A program made the translations under genes and the position numbers. The notes under the pieces are model-generated. The model was given only the letters and a program-made list of their open reading frames with translations. It was not told where the DNA came from and searched no databases. Source: Bidens hawaiensis (Eukaryota; Streptophyta; Magnoliopsida; Asterales; Asteraceae). Taken from it: a DNA stretch of 64,000 nt. The DNA is taken from NCBI GenBank assembly GCA_021521415.1, contig JAIQDT010000186.1, forward strand, positions 906,001 through 970,000, given 5' to 3'. Positions within the stretch are counted from its first letter, which is position 1. Each line of letters begins with the position of its first letter. Of this stretch, positions 23,276 through 35,779 are shown piece after piece.

Positions 23276-24004
23276 ATATTTAATAATCAAAAAGAATATA
23301 GTATATGGTATATGCAATTTAGTGAAAAATAAAATACATATATTCATTAGTAAAGTTAATAGTTTATAGGACTATTGTTGGGCAGATATTGAGATCATTC
23401 TAAAGTTAATAGTTGTTAATCGAGACTGGTACGAGTTGTGTGAACAGAAAACTAGCCAAAGTGATGTCACTGTAGAGACAAATTCCAACATAATCCAAAA
23501 CAAGATACAAAAAATAATTAGGTTAGGGTTGATATAATAACCTTAATAAATGGGCCGTGTTTAGGTTGAAATGTTTACTTAAACAGGTTGTGCTTATATT
23601 GATTTATTTGACCCGTTCATATTAATAAACAGGTTAACCTATTAACCTATTTTTACCCACCAACCCGATTAACATGTTGATAATTACCCACCAACTTGTC
23701 AAGATGTTTAACACATTTAGATAAATTGATAAGAAAAGATCATCTATATGATTTCAAGTGCGCCCAGATTATGATTGATGTTAATTTGCCTGTCCACAAC
23801 TAGCCAACTTTCCAACTCCAGATGATTCACACCTCTAATCTCACTAATGTTTGTGTATGCATAATAATAAAAAAAGAAAAGGAAATTGAAGTTGTTAAAA
23901 TGGGCACACGACACACGAACTTAACCTGTTTATGGTTCACTTTAGTGAGTTTTGTTGATTATTCATCATATTAGTATATTAGGAGATTGCAATCCTATAT
24001 TATA

Positions 24005-24259
24005 CTCTCTCCATCCCATTTTAAGTGTTATAATTTGATTTTTCAAGTCTTTCTTATTTAACTTTGACCGACAATATTTTTGTTTGTATTATATAATACT
24101 TGATGTAAAATATATGAATGGATTGGGTTTTAAATGTATTTTACATTGATATAATTTTCATCAAGTATTATATAACACAAACAAAAATATTGTCGGTCAA
24201 AGTTAAACAAGAAAGACTTGAAAATTCAAATTAGGACACTTAAAATGGGACGGAGGGAG
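24005..24259. mobile_element. Stowaway-like MITE (255 bp)
   Basis: Ends CTCTCTCCATCCCATTTTAAG and, on the other strand, CTCCCTCCGTCCCATTTTAAG match the classic Stowaway terminal signature. TA dinucleotides flank both sides (24003-24004 and 24260-24261), the Tc1/mariner target duplication. The arms pair almost end to end, including TTTGACCGACAATATTTTTG. Confidence 0.92.
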
Positions 24260-24899
24260 TATTAAATTAGGATATAGCTCGTGTGATATATGTGTGGTTA
24301 AAAAAATAAACTAAGATATAAATAATTTCCTAAAATACATAGATTAGTAAGAGTAATTTGTATTTGTATTTTAAAAGAAATCAAAATGGAAGGTTATGAA
24401 TCTATACTAATTAAAAAAAGAGAAGGCTAACATTGAGTCGATAAGCCACAAATATTTTAAAAGTAAGATAGTGAGTTTGATTCTTACAAATAACATATTT
24501 TTCATTTTATCATTCATGAATGAGAAATTTTAAAAATGAAAACTTAAAATTTTCATTTTATCATTCATGAAGGAGAAATTATAAAAATGAAAACTTGTAA
24601 TATTGACAACCTATGCAGAAGATCTAATTGAATAATATGTGAAATTATTTTGATTTAATAGTATAGGTAAATAAAAAAACAAGAGAACCATTTTTTTCCT
24701 TTTTTGTGATAATTTGTTAGGTTAAACTACCACTATTTATATATTAATAAAAGAAATAATATGCATGAGTAGAGATTAATTAATAAATAGATGAATATTC
24801 ATAATATATGCCCCTTATTAACAATATCAATATGCTTTCAATACCTCCTTCTTTTTCAAAACGTAAACTTTAAAAAACAACCGGCGAGAAATGTCAACA

Positions 24900-24916
24900 C
24901 CCCCCCCCCCCCCCCC
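24900..24916 (+). repeat. Poly(C) tract
   Basis: Seventeen consecutive C residues, next to the 3' end of the LINE fragment. Such a run is prone to slippage and its length may be unreliable. Confidence 0.9.
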
Positions 24917-24929
24917 GGCTCCACACGTT

Positions 24930-25330
24930 AATGGGAAGCAACAACCCCAAAACAACTCAGTTATATGAAACTAAAATTACACCAATTTGACCAATCGATG
25001 AAAGTTTTTCTAGACCTATGGTTGCACCATAAAAAGCCCATCGATTTAATCTCCCATATAATCGAATCAACCTTGATCTCTATCCTTTCAAAAACTTTTT
25101 GATTCCTCGCTTCCTAAATGCTCCAGCAAGTGATTATCACTAGCCCGTGGAACACTTCTTCTCCTTTTCCCCTAACCCCACCGACTTATGGCACTCCAAG
25201 TCATCTTTAAACGAGAAACCGTAGATAGGCGGAACCTTACACCAACTGCTTAACTAGTCTCACACTTTCGCCACCACCAAACAACTTGTCGTAAGATGGT
25301 CTTTGTGTGATGATGGCCTGAAAACAATAC
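24930..25330 (-). mobile_element. LINE 3' fragment (reverse-transcriptase tail), minus strand
   Basis: Minus-strand translation ending at TAA 24963-24961 gives EARNQKVFERIEIKVDSIIW then FLWCNHRSRKTFIDWSNW, the zf-RVT tail of an L1-type reverse transcriptase. An in-frame TAG lies just before. It is related in kind to the LINE tail at 7765 but not closely similar in sequence. Confidence 0.65.
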
Positions 25331-25374
25331 CTGCATCATTGCATTCTTCAAATTAGAATGCCTTAAAAGAAGGA

Positions 25375-25590
25375 TAAAAATAAGTATTGGCAAAAAAAAG
25401 GCTACAAGCGTAATATCTCTTAACTTTAATTTAATGTTATCTTTTTTTTAACGACGAAATTCTTTAAACGAATGAGAAAAATACAAGTATTGGTAAATGA
25501 AAAAAAGTGCTACAAGCGTAATATCTTTTAACTTTAATTTAGTGTTATCTTCTTTTAAACGACGAATTTCTTTTAATTCTTGTTATTTGT
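25375..25590 (+). repeat. Tandem duplication of about 112 bp
   Basis: Two adjacent copies share AAGTATTGG, GCTACAAGCGTAATATCT and TAACTTTAATTTA-TGTTATC, ending AACGACGAAATTCTTT. They differ at several positions. Confidence 0.75.
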
Positions 25591-27660
25591 GGGACTTTAA
25601 CCCAAGACCTCCCTTATGAATGTTCGTCTAAGCATGTATATTATCTTAACGTCTCATTTTTTATTGGCTTACGATATTTTTTAAGCAAACATGTAAAGTC
25701 AATTTAAAGTTAGTTAGACATACTTATTTTTTTTAAATATGAAATATCGTTGTCAACAAACCTCTTCTAATCATTTTGTCTCGGCCTTGCATTAAATACA
25801 CCATGTTAAGGCCATATCACATGCGATAAAATATAAATGATTTGAGAATACATAATGCAATTTAAAAACGAAATGTATTAACAATGTCAAACCCCTTTAC
25901 TTTATTTAAATATTTTTAACATTTTGAAAAAAAATAATAATAACATGATTATGAAAATGCAGCTTGTGGAATGCAAATCAAAGAATCACAAAGCATGAAA
26001 CATGTTTCCTAGGAAACAACAAGTCAACAACAACATAAGAAATAACAACATAACGTTGGATACTTGGATCCTTGCTGCTGGACCGAGCCGGCCCAAACCT
26101 ATGGGTTTGACAAAATGTCACTGTCTCCATTGTTTCTTGCATTAAGTTGTATTTAAGTGATATTTATATATTTTATTTTATTTTAAAAACGAATTATAAA
26201 ACTTTTAAAATCAATAGATCAATGAGGAGATTCAAGAGAATATAATTTTTTGGGGAAAAAAATCAATTAATCAGTAATCACTCAAAGTAGAAACTAAAAT
26301 TATTTTATTATCATTAAATTTTGTCTTAAAAGTTAATTCCAACACCAACTTGCTAATTATGGTTAGATAATCCAACGCCAACCTGCTTATCGTGTTCGTA
26401 ACACATTAGCTGGATTTGAATCATAAGATTTTATATAAATGTAATGAATGAACACATAACACATATTAAATATGAAGATTCAATGTTTTATGCAAACAAT
26501 AATACATACATAAAAACATCTACAAGAATCCATAATGGATGTTTCAAGCTGCCGGTGCACATGCCACGGCTGTAAATTGAGATCGAAACCTATTGCATTC
26601 TATGTCGTGTGATTTTCCTACATTAGAACTTTAGAAAGAGCTAAGATTAATATCATATATAAGATTAATCTACATATGATATGTTATCAAATACTATAAT
26701 TATAATTTGACTAAACAATAGAAGGTTTTAACCAATTTTTACACAATCGGCCGATCGGGTGGATTGGTTGGATTGAGAATCAGATCTAATTAAGTCTCTA
26801 TGGCATTTCCCAATATAAACGGTCAAATCGGTAAACTGAATTACACGGAAAATTACACATTGTTAACAGAGAATGTTGCCGTCAATTTTTTAAAAACTTG
26901 ACCCTAATTATAAGGACTATAATCAATTTGGAAACAAAGAAGGTAACCATTGATTTTAAATTGATTGAGTCGTGTATGAGATTAATATGGAATATTTCAA
27001 ATATTGAATGTAATTTTGAATATTGAATGAAACCTTGAAATTTCCACCATAGGTTATACCCCAAGTAAATAACTATTTATGGAGTACTAATATGAACTAC
27101 AATACTGAATATCTTAAATTTGAAGGTAATTTATGAATACGTTATTTGTTAATATATGGATCGGTTTGGATCGGTTTAGTTTTCATAAAAACTAAAAACC
27201 GACCCATTGGTTTTTGGTTCGATTTGGTTATATCGGTTCAGTTTTATTGGTTCAAACAATTATGAGCCGGTTAATTCGGTTTTATACACGTCCCTATTTG
27301 ATGTTATAAGCATGATTGTTTAACTTAATTTAAAAAGGGAATATTTAGGATAACCTAGCATTTCTAATACTCAAAACTATACAAGTTTGATTTAAGTGTC
27401 ATCTAAGAGCATCCTCGATTCCATCCTCATCCATATAATATAACCAAATAAACATTTATTTATGAAATTTGTTTACTTTTCAAAATTTTCTCAAATCTGA
27501 TTCCTTACGTATATATTTATAATCAATTAAATAATACAAATTTCACGTACAAGCATATTGAAATATAGTATGTGAGGTTTTACTTTCGTTTCCCGTATAA
27601 TTTGGCGTATGGACATATGGGGATTAGCACTCGATTGTGAATGATCTAATGATTAGTCAC
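25591..27660. other. AT-rich intergenic DNA
   Basis: No gene recognised. At about 27160-27300 there is a patch of repeated GGTTCGGTT/CGGTTTAG motifs of the sort found in decayed transposons, also seen at 59400-60100 and 63250-63370. Confidence 0.4.
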
Positions 27661-27662
27661 TA

Positions 27663-27972
27663 GGGCATTCCCAACTCATCCCCTAAAAGTATACAAGGAA
27701 AGTTTGTAAATTATATAGTGTGGTTTTGAGTGGTTGTGAGTGTAAGTTATGGGGTGGAGATAGAAAATGTAGTGAATTTTTGTAAATTTGGAGAAACTTT
27801 GTTAGTCCCTATTTATTTTTTGATATTTATTGAATTAGTTGTAAGTAGAGAATATAGAAAACTATAATGATAAAGATATAAAAACGTATTATTTAATTGA
27901 ACATGAGAAATAAATATAGTGTTTTGTAGTGTAATTATAGAAATAAAGATGTATGACGGGCCGGAAATGCTC
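27663..27972. mobile_element. Tourist-like MITE, first of two adjacent copies
   Basis: Ends GGGCATTCCCAACTCATCCC and, inverted, GAGCATTTCCGGCCCGTC pair imperfectly. The right side is followed by TTA (27973-27975), the usual PIF/Harbinger target. It has no coding capacity. Confidence 0.55.
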
Positions 27973-27975
27973 TTA

Positions 27976-28278
27976 GAGCATTCTCATCCCATCCTTCATC
28001 TTTAAACCAAAATTACACTAAAATTCAATACATTTTCTCTCTACATCTCAATTATATAATAATTTTTATGCTTTTATCATTATATTCTCTTTCCATCACT
28101 CACAAACACTTTTAAAAAATATTAAAAAATTATATAAGGTGAAAAGTAACTTTTCAAATATACAAAAAAATCTGTGCATTTTATAAAATATAAAACTATT
28201 CACTCACAACATTCTAAATTACTCTTTTAAATATAAGAGTATCACTCACATAAAATAAATGGTTGAATGAAAATGCTA
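27976..28278. mobile_element. Tourist-like MITE, second adjacent copy
   Basis: Starts GAGCATTCTCATCCCATCC right after TTA and ends GGTTGAATGAAAATGCTA, whose reverse complement TAGCATTTTCATTCAACC matches the start. It abuts the previous MITE with a single TTA between them. Confidence 0.6.
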
Positions 28279-28878
28279 CTGTTTTGTTATGTATTATTAA
28301 TAAAGATAGGATCTCAAAGCAAATATTTTGAATCATTTATAAAAAACCCATGACCATATTTAAAGGTAATAAAAGTTGAAATGAAAAGGTAATAAGGTTT
28401 CGACAAGTTCATTTTTCCAAAAGCAACAAATCTTTGATCAATCATCAAACTTAATAAGAAAGAATTGCGTTAAGAAAACAATCTAATTAAATTATGAAAA
28501 TCTCTAAAATATATACCAATTACTAAACCCGAACTTGTCAAAGTAAACATAACATCTACATGCTCCTATTATTATTCAGTTTAGTTTTTAAATAGTAAAA
28601 GTTTTTTCTATCTAAATACAAATAAATATGTCCTAAACTTATTTTGTACAGATCAGACAACGAACACTTTTTCAACCAAAAATCCAAGTATTGTGAACAC
28701 TCTTTCAACTAAAAATCCAAGTAGAAAAGCTAATCCAACGAACCCATTATAAGAATCAATAGGTAAAAATCAAATCCAAAACCTATGGTACCAAATTACT
28801 TAACCATATATCACCTGTGTTAGTTAGACTTTGTGAAACCACACACCTTTCTCGCCCTAAAAAACGATTAAGATTAGG

Positions 28879-28968
28879 TGCATGTTTGATCACTTATAGT
28901 ACTTTAATTACGGAAAAGTAATAATTTTGGTAGAGTTATTACTTATTTACTTATAATGATCAAACAAA
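28879..28968. mobile_element. Possible very small MITE
   Basis: GCATGTTTGATCACTTATA at the left pairs with TTATAATGATCAAACAAAA at the right over about 15 bases. It may be a short hAT-like MITE; no target duplication was seen. Confidence 0.35.
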
Positions 28969-29560
28969 ACTTAGATTGTTCATGGATTATTTTGTTGAAC
29001 CTTTAACTTTAATAAACAATGACAAAACAATACCTGCGACATTATTTGATGATAGGTTTTGTACTAAACCTAACTTATATGTTTAACAAGTTAAAAGTAC
29101 AGTGACATGTGACTAAAATAAAGAAACTAGGAGACATAAAGTATCAAATCATTACTCTTTATTTCTTTGTATTGTTTTCCTTAATTTTGATTTGTCTCAT
29201 CATGTGCTTGTTTAACATACAAGATTGAACAATGTAAAAACCTTTAATAATGTGAGCGTGACGGATGAAAATCTAGATGCATGAATCAAGACAACCTAAG
29301 CTCATTCATAACGATCACGGGCCCAATGAAAAATCGTGCTAACACTCTCATTTGAGCCCGCTAAATAATAAAGTTGGGCTATTTAATGTTGACCGAAACA
29401 GGAACGAGTATTGAAACCGGTTTAGCAAAGCCTGTTTGTAATCGGGATGGGAATCCCTCCGTTAAATTCAGTTTGGAACTGGTTAAAATCAAATTGAACC
29501 AACAAAAGCCGGTGAAACCCTCGACCAATTTGAAATCGAACAATACTTAGAAAGTTAGAG

Positions 29561-29750
29561 CATGTTTGGGATTGAGTTTGAAAAATATTTATTGGCTTAT
29601 TGATATTTTCAAAAGGCCAATTAGGTAAAAATGTGTTTGGCAATCACAAAAATCCTTAAAAAGTAGTTTTCCAAAAGCCTCAAATCATGACTTTTTAAAA
29701 TGGCTTTTTGAAAAATCCAATAAGTATTTCCAAACTCAATCCCAAACATG
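29561..29750. mobile_element. MITE with 36-bp terminal inverted repeats
   Basis: CATGTTTGGGATTGAGTTTG at the left is matched by the reverse complement of CAAACTCAATCCCAAACATG at the right, and pairing extends to TTATTGG. The whole 190 bp folds on itself. No coding capacity; target duplication unresolved. Confidence 0.75.
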
Positions 29751-30498
29751 TTTTTAAAAACTGTTTTAAATTTAAATCGTTTATGACTTTTGTTGGGCCA
29801 AACCGGACCCCGTTTAGGAAAAATATTCAGTTTGTAACCTTTGTCGCTAATGAGTTATGAGTCCAACTGTTTATTAAATAAGTAGGTTAGTGTTTTCTAT
29901 TTTTTATTAATTTTTTTTAACGATAAAAGGCCAAAGGCCCACTTTGATTAAAGTGTTAGCCCAAACTGGGTTCTAAAATCGTAGCCCCAGCCGCAGGCCC
30001 CCAAGTTGTTTATAAAAGGTTCATGTTCGTGATATTCTCTTTCGAGATTACAACTCCACAGTCCACACATAGTGTCATAACTCATAACCATTACCATTGT
30101 ATGTAAAAAGAACACATTCAAACTACACTAACATGAGAAAATGTTTTTTTACCAATTTATCATATGGGTATCAGGGTATGTGAAAAAAAGGTAATGGAAC
30201 CAAGAAAAAATAACTCATACTTTCAACATGTACTAGAATTAACACCCGCTAATTGCGGTGGGACCATCAAACCATACCAAAAAATACATGAAAGCGTTAA
30301 ACCATACATACGAGTTGGGCGTGTATACTCACGCGTTGTGGCATGTTTAAGTGTGAAATATTGCAAAAAGATAAATTCACCAACGAGCGAATATGACACA
30401 TTATTACATTAACATACATAAAATGTAACAAAATAAAAAATAAAATCCGTGTGTTACGACGGGAAACTGACGTGAATTTAATCAGTGTTTGTTTATAA
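29751..30498. other. Intergenic DNA, no gene supported
   Basis: Contains a short frame of about 80 codons at 30164-30412, without recognisable motifs, embedded in repeat-like sequence. Nothing else stands out. Confidence 0.35.
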
Positions 30499-32530
30499 AG
30501 CTATGCGTAGTGGAGGGGCTACAAATTGGGGCGAATTCTGACATGTGGCGCCCAATCAGCATGGAGTGGAAATTTGTTTTTGGGGTGTAATGGTGTAGGG
30601 GCTACAATTTGGGCCCACAGTGTATTTTTTTATTATTTTCTTTTTATAAGTAAATTAATTAAATAAAAACCAATTTATTTAAATAATTAAATAAAAATGT
30701 ATTAAAATTAAAAAATATAAACAAAAAAATACATAAACTAAAAATATACACGAATAATAAAAATAAATTATAATAAAAAAAACACACCGAAATAAAAATA
30801 TACATAAAAAAACTAATATATTCGTCTTCGTCTTTGTCTTCGTCCTCGTACTCGTCTCCGTCCTCCTCAACGGGACGATTATCCCACACGTGTTGAACCA
30901 AATCCGCTTTCAGTTGGTTATGTATATCCCTTGATGTGAGCTGGTGAATGTTATATGTTCGTTGGTCTTGGGTTGGTTCAGGGAACTGTTCTGGAACGCT
31001 TCCTGGTATATAGTGTTGACATATTGCTTTTCCCTCGTCTTCTAAAATCATATTATGCAATATGATACACGCATACATGGCATCGCTCATTTTTGCCAAC
31101 GTCCATACACGACAAGGGTTTTTCACATAATGCCAACGTTTTTTCAGAACCCCGAAACACCTCTCGATATCCTTTCTCGCGGACTCTTGCTTCTTCTTAA
31201 AATAATCTCTTTTTTCTTCGATAGGGTCTTGAAACGTCTTGACGATGATCGAGTACTCTGGATATATCCCATCTCCCAAATAGTATCCGTGACGATAGAA
31301 AGTATCGTTGGCATAAAACGGTAAGATCGGTATGCTACGGCTAATGTAATACTCTAACACGGGTGACGCGTTGAGAACGTTTATGTCGTTGTTGGACCCG
31401 ACTGAGCCGAAGAAGGCTGACCAAATCCAGAGGTCGTGTGAACAAATGGCTTGAAGACTAACCGTTGGCACTCCATGGTCACCACGAGTATATTGACCTC
31501 GCCATGCGGTTGGACAGTTGGCCCACTCCCAATGCATGCAATCTATACTCCCGATCATGCCTGGAAAAGAATGTTTGCTTTCGTGTACATCATATATGCG
31601 AGTCAGGTCGTTTGAAGTAGGAATCCTCAGATAACGACGAGAGTATAATTGTATTATCCCTATACAAATAAATTATTAAACAATATTTATATTAAAAACA
31701 ATAGTTACAATTTAAATATTACCGATACAAAAATTCTCCAACACATCTCTCGTTGTTTTCTCAGCCATCTTTAAATACTCGTCATTTATATCGGTCGTGT
31801 TGCCGTATGCGAGGATGCGTATAGCCGAAGTACACTTTTGGATGGCGGAGAATCCTAAATATCCTCTTGCATCGGGTTTCTGTTGAAAATATTCATACTC
31901 CCGCTCCATATCTTCAACGATGCGCAAAAATAAACGCTTGGACATCCGAAAACGACGTCGAAACATAGCGTCGTTAAATGTAGGTGAGTCGTCGAAGTAG
32001 TCCTTCATCAAACGAGCGTTCGCTTGCATACGATCCCGAAGGATATATGACCGTCTACGTGGTGCCGTAGATGGACCAGAGCCGGACCCCTTTTATTGTT
32101 ATTGACGACGGCCCGAACCGCGTTCGTGACCTCTAAATGCTCTTCGCCACTTGTCGCTGAATCTGATGAATTTTTCGACTCTCGTTTATTAATTGATCCA
32201 AAATCTCGGCAGGGTTCGTGGATCCCGGGGAACTCATTGAGTTTGAAGAAGTATGAAAATAATAAAATTGATTGGTATTTTTATGTTTGTGTTTGTGTAT
32301 GAGGTGAAAATGGTTTGATAAAGTTTGATATATATATTAAGTTTTTAAATTTTTTTTTATATATATAGCCGTTGGTAACGGCATTATTATTATATTAATT
32401 TCAATCAAACAAGCGGGCCACAAATTTATCCCGCCCCCGCCCATTTTTGCCCATTTATCGCCAGGGGGGGCGGTGTTCCTCCAAAAAATCGCCCCAATTC
32501 GCCTAAAAATCCCGCCCACTACACTCGGCC
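30499..32530 (-). mobile_element. PIF/Harbinger DNA transposon (2.0 kb)
   Basis: Terminal repeats GTAGTGGAGGGGCTAC at the left and, inverted, GTAGTGGGCGGGATTT at the right share a GTAGTGG-GGG core. TAA trinucleotides flank both ends (30496-30498 and 32531-32533), the target expected for this superfamily. It carries one gene, a two-exon transposase on the minus strand. The second, Myb-like protein usually encoded by autonomous members is absent, so mobility would need a partner element. Confidence 0.8.
30659..32029 (-). CDS. PIF/Harbinger transposase (HARBI1-like nuclease), two exons, N-terminus damaged
   Basis: Exon 1 is 32029-31723 from the first usable ATG; the intron 31722-31660 (63 bp, GT-AG) keeps frame; exon 2 is 31659-30659. 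The joined protein has a helix-rich N-terminal part (MFRRRFRMSKRLFLRIV) and a DDE nuclease domain. Its D-D-E candidates are SIDCMHWEW, GSNNDINVL and DIERCFGVLKKRW. It would cut and rejoin element ends at TWA sites in the nucleus. Upstream of the ATG the frame continues as a basic arginine-rich segment but meets two TAA codons close together (CAATAACAATAA), so the original N-terminus is lost. Past the acidic EDEDKDEDEY tail the frame runs into AT-rich sequence that is probably not native protein. Confidence 0.85.
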
Positions 32531-33019
32531 TAACAATTATGGCACGTTCTTGTTTCTATCCTATACTAAGTTAGGTATTCGTGTCCTATATAGATTGAAT
32601 GATATAAATTATATAACTTATAACTCTCTTAGTAAAATAATGAATAATGAAGTTGTGTATTAGATATAAGTTTCTTTTTGTAGTTTATAATCCATCATTA
32701 CAGCATTTTCAAAATTACATTAGCAATCCAGCCAATGGAAAAACTGAATAAGGAAAAAATGAAACCATAAAATCATAAATGTTAAACATTACAAAAGGAA
32801 TGGTACAACATAAGACAACGTATCATCTATTTTGAATGCTTCAATCTAAAAAGACAATGTTGAAAGTGTATGTTCATTGTGTAACACCATTTGCAAAGGA
32901 TGCAACTTATTCTGAAAGTGTATGTTCATTGTGTAACACCATTATGTTGTTGTGCTCAACATTGGTTGACTACAAATTGGGTTGCATCCGTATTTAAACA
33001 GAAGCTCAAGTACTTTTGT
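32531..33019. other. Intergenic DNA with a 31-bp direct repeat
   Basis: TGAAAGTGTATGTTCATTGT plus the next 11 bases occur at 32861-32891 and again, identically, at 32912-32942. No gene recognised. Confidence 0.6.
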
Positions 33020-33135
33020 CTAGTCTTTTAGAGCTTGAATTGCGTCTGGTATGGTATTAAGAAATGTGTAACCATGCTTAATGAGTAATGACCATTTCTC
33101 TACGAATGATGTGACATCAACATCAAAGAGAATGA
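33020..33135 (-). pseudogene. Possible terminal exon of an unidentified gene, cut by the hAT-like element
   Basis: Minus-strand translation from 33133 gives 37 codons with protein-like composition (FVEKWSLLIKHGYTFLNTIP) ending at TAG 33022-33020. The reading is cut at the boundary of the hAT-like repeat near 33137. I do not recognise the family, and no continuation was found beyond the nested elements at 44.5 kb. Confidence 0.3.
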
Positions 33136-33571
33136 ATATTGTCAGTGGCGGCCCAACCTTTTCAGAGGCCTAAAGCGAAAAAAACTCGAGGCCTCTTTCA
33201 CATTTCATTGTTACAAAACGCCAATCGTTTTTGGGTTTAATAATAGACAATAATAAGCTTTTTATAAAACAAATATAGTATTACATGATTAGTGAAGTAT
33301 ATTCTTGTTATGTATTCATAACTACCAACTATAAATAATTACATCTCATAATAGTTAGTGAATTCATATAACAAAAAAGCCTAAATCAAATGTGTTATTT
33401 TGAGTGAATAGTTTACTTATTAATAAATTAGAGAAGGTATTTTGACTTATTCCAGTAAGTAAATTAGTCTTACTAACAAACTACTTAATGAGATTTAGAA
33501 AGAGATGAAACTATAAATTTATAGTATTTGTTTTTTTTGTCTGTGTTTCACATATAAAATTTGTAACTTTT

Positions 33572-34622
33572 TGAAGAAACACTAAGTGACCCCGGGCAGA
33601 TTACGGATAATCTGGGGGTTAAATAGATGTTTCCCACGAGGGTTAGGTCCGGCAAAGATGATTGTTCTTCTGATGACCTGCAAAACAGACACCGTGAGCT
33701 CGTCACTGAGAAGGGGGGGGTACCTCCTTGTGACCACCCTCCGGCGTGAGAATCAGACTAGATTGCTCTTGAATATAAGTGTATATTAAGAGAAATAGCT
33801 AGAGAGAAGATGATGATACCGTTCCAAGGTGTTGGAGTATTTATAGCCGAAGGTAGGTTTCCAAGCAGGTACAGCCGGCTGTATAATATTCCTGTTCTAC
33901 CAACTGTGGGCTACGCACGTGCCATGCTAGTGGTTGGTGGGTAGGCAGCGGCTGATAGTGACATGGCCGGCTGTGCACCGTTCCCTTTTCCACCAACTGC
34001 AGGCTACGCACGTGCCACGATGAGGGTTGGTGAGTAGGCAGCGGCTGATAGTGACTTTAAGTACTAGAGCGTGCTGCTCGTCGTACTGTTGTCAGTGAGC
34101 TGTCGCCGCTTTGGTCAGATCTTTTGTCCATACCTTGGCAGGTACAGTACAAAAGATCCTCCAGTTGCGTACGGACTGGCTCATTTGAGCGGGAGTATTC
34201 CCGGCTTTGGGCGGGAGTATTCCCGGCTTTGTGCGGGAGTATTCCCGGCTTGCTCATTCCTTCTTCAGGTGACTACTGAATTATTTGAGAGTTAGTGCCT
34301 TGTGCGTGTAGCCTTGCTGTGCGGGTAGCCTTCCCTGATGGCTAGTATCCGTAGCTGCGGGAACAGGCGGAGTACGTCACCATTGGGAGGATTTTCCTGC
34401 GGGAACAGCTTGCGTACTGCGCGTAAGGACGTCGCGTCTCTGAGCATGGTTGGTCCTGCGGATCCAGTTGGTCTTTGCGCAGACGTCCCTCAGGAGTCTT
34501 GCGAGTTCAACTGCGCAGACGTCTCTGTTTAAGGTGAGTCTTGCGGGTCCAACCGCGCAGACGTCCCTGTTCAAGGTGAGTCTTGCGGGTCCAACTGGGC
34601 TCTGCTGGGACCTACCTCTTCA
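33572..34622 (-). repeat. 3' LTR of element 2 (element orientation)
   Basis: 1051 bp, longer than the LTRs of element 1 because it has three copies of a GCGGGAGTATTCCCGGCTTT unit and extra 45-bp units around GCGCAGACGTCCCTGTTCAA. The TATA box is inverted at about 33838-33846. Confidence 0.9.
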
Positions 34623-35015
34623 AGTCCCCCCAGTCCAATGTTCTTCTCATGAATTGTTAATAAGTGAGGTGAACTTTTGGACTTAAGCAAGGGGTTTTGA
34701 AAAGGGTTTAGTTTTAAGGTTCTCCGCGGGGATTCTTCCTGCGGGTTTCCTAATGTCACGTGCAGAATTTCCCACTGTTCTGCTTGATCTTTGGGTATGA
34801 TGCGGGTAGGTGTGTAACCTCCTCGCAAGTCGGGAGGGTTGAGTTTCACTTGTGTAGATTCTCCACGGGGTTTTGGTAGTTTTAAACATAGTGATCAATT
34901 ATGTTAAACAACCAATTCCATCTTGGAGCTTCCAACAATCTAGTTCTCAACGTTCCCGCTATGCGGGGATGTTATATCCCTTTCCACAAGCATGGCCCAG
35001 AAGATCCTTCTTGGT

Positions 35016-35300
35016 TTCAATTCCCTGCGGAGTGCTAAGTATGTGAAGGGTTTCGCCTTGACACTGTACCCGCACTCGTCTTATAGTTACTTTACTTCCA
35101 AGGTATTCCTGGCTTCAATTCCCTGCGGGTGCTAAGTATGTGAAGGGTTTTGCCTTGACACTGTACCCGCACCCGTCTTATAGTTACTTGGTTGCCGAGG
35201 TATTCTTGGCTTCAATTCCCTGCAGGTGCTAAGTATGTGAAGGGTTTTGCCTTGATACTATACCCGCACCTGTCTTATAGTTACTTGGTTGCCAAGGTAA
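35016..35300 (+). repeat. 97-bp tandem repeats upstream of the element 2 antisense gene
   Basis: Three units sharing CTAAGTATGTGAAGGGTTT and CACTGTACCCGCAC, equivalent to 16930-17216 in element 1. Confidence 0.85.
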
Positions 35301-35651
35301 GGGGGTATAGTCCCGCTTACTTTTGAATCTTTTTGATTTTTTTTTGAAATTCGAAGAGTTGGTGAAAGGATAAGAACAGTCTAAACGTTGAAGGGACGTC
35401 AGCGTGGTCTGACGGTTTCTTCTGACAGTTTCAGGACGTGCATGAAGTTATGGTGACGTGACAGTATATGGTCATTCCAGACGCTTTTTCAGGCGCGTGG
35501 GCGCGAGTTTTCGGGCGCGTGGGCGCGAAGTTTACGGCGCGCGTCCTGTCAACAGCTGTTGCCAGCTTGCTTTTTCCACGTGTCATAGTTTCATTGCACC
35601 TGCGCTTTTCCGTCTCTCCCGCATTAAATTCATCGCATTCATTGCGATGAG

Positions 35652-35659
35652 TATATAAA
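35652..35659 (+). promoter_or_regulatory. TATA box of the element 2 antisense gene
   Basis: GAGTATATAAAGGG about 125 bp upstream of the ATG at 35780, identical in core to element 1. GCGCGTGGGCGCGA repeats lie upstream at about 35490-35545. Confidence 0.75.
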
Positions 35660-35779
35660 GGGAGGAGAGGATGCATCTCAATTCACAGTTTCACTTCATC
35701 TTCTAAGCGATTTCCGGCGAATACTCTAACTTTTGTCGAGCATTCTCTTGAAATCGTTCTTCTTTCCATCCTCCGAAAC

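Noticed and set aside
24900..24916. Telomere or regulatory meaning of the poly(C) run
   Set aside because: A simple homopolymer next to a LINE tail is more easily explained by slippage or assembly uncertainty.
30164..30412. 82-codon frame before the Harbinger element
   Set aside because: No domain, biased composition and repeat-like surroundings.
33137..33571. Independent LTR repeat at the left of element 2
   Set aside because: It lacks TG...CA ends and a polypurine tract. Its CAGTGGCGGCCC start and GAGGCCTAAAGC motif fit a hAT-like element.
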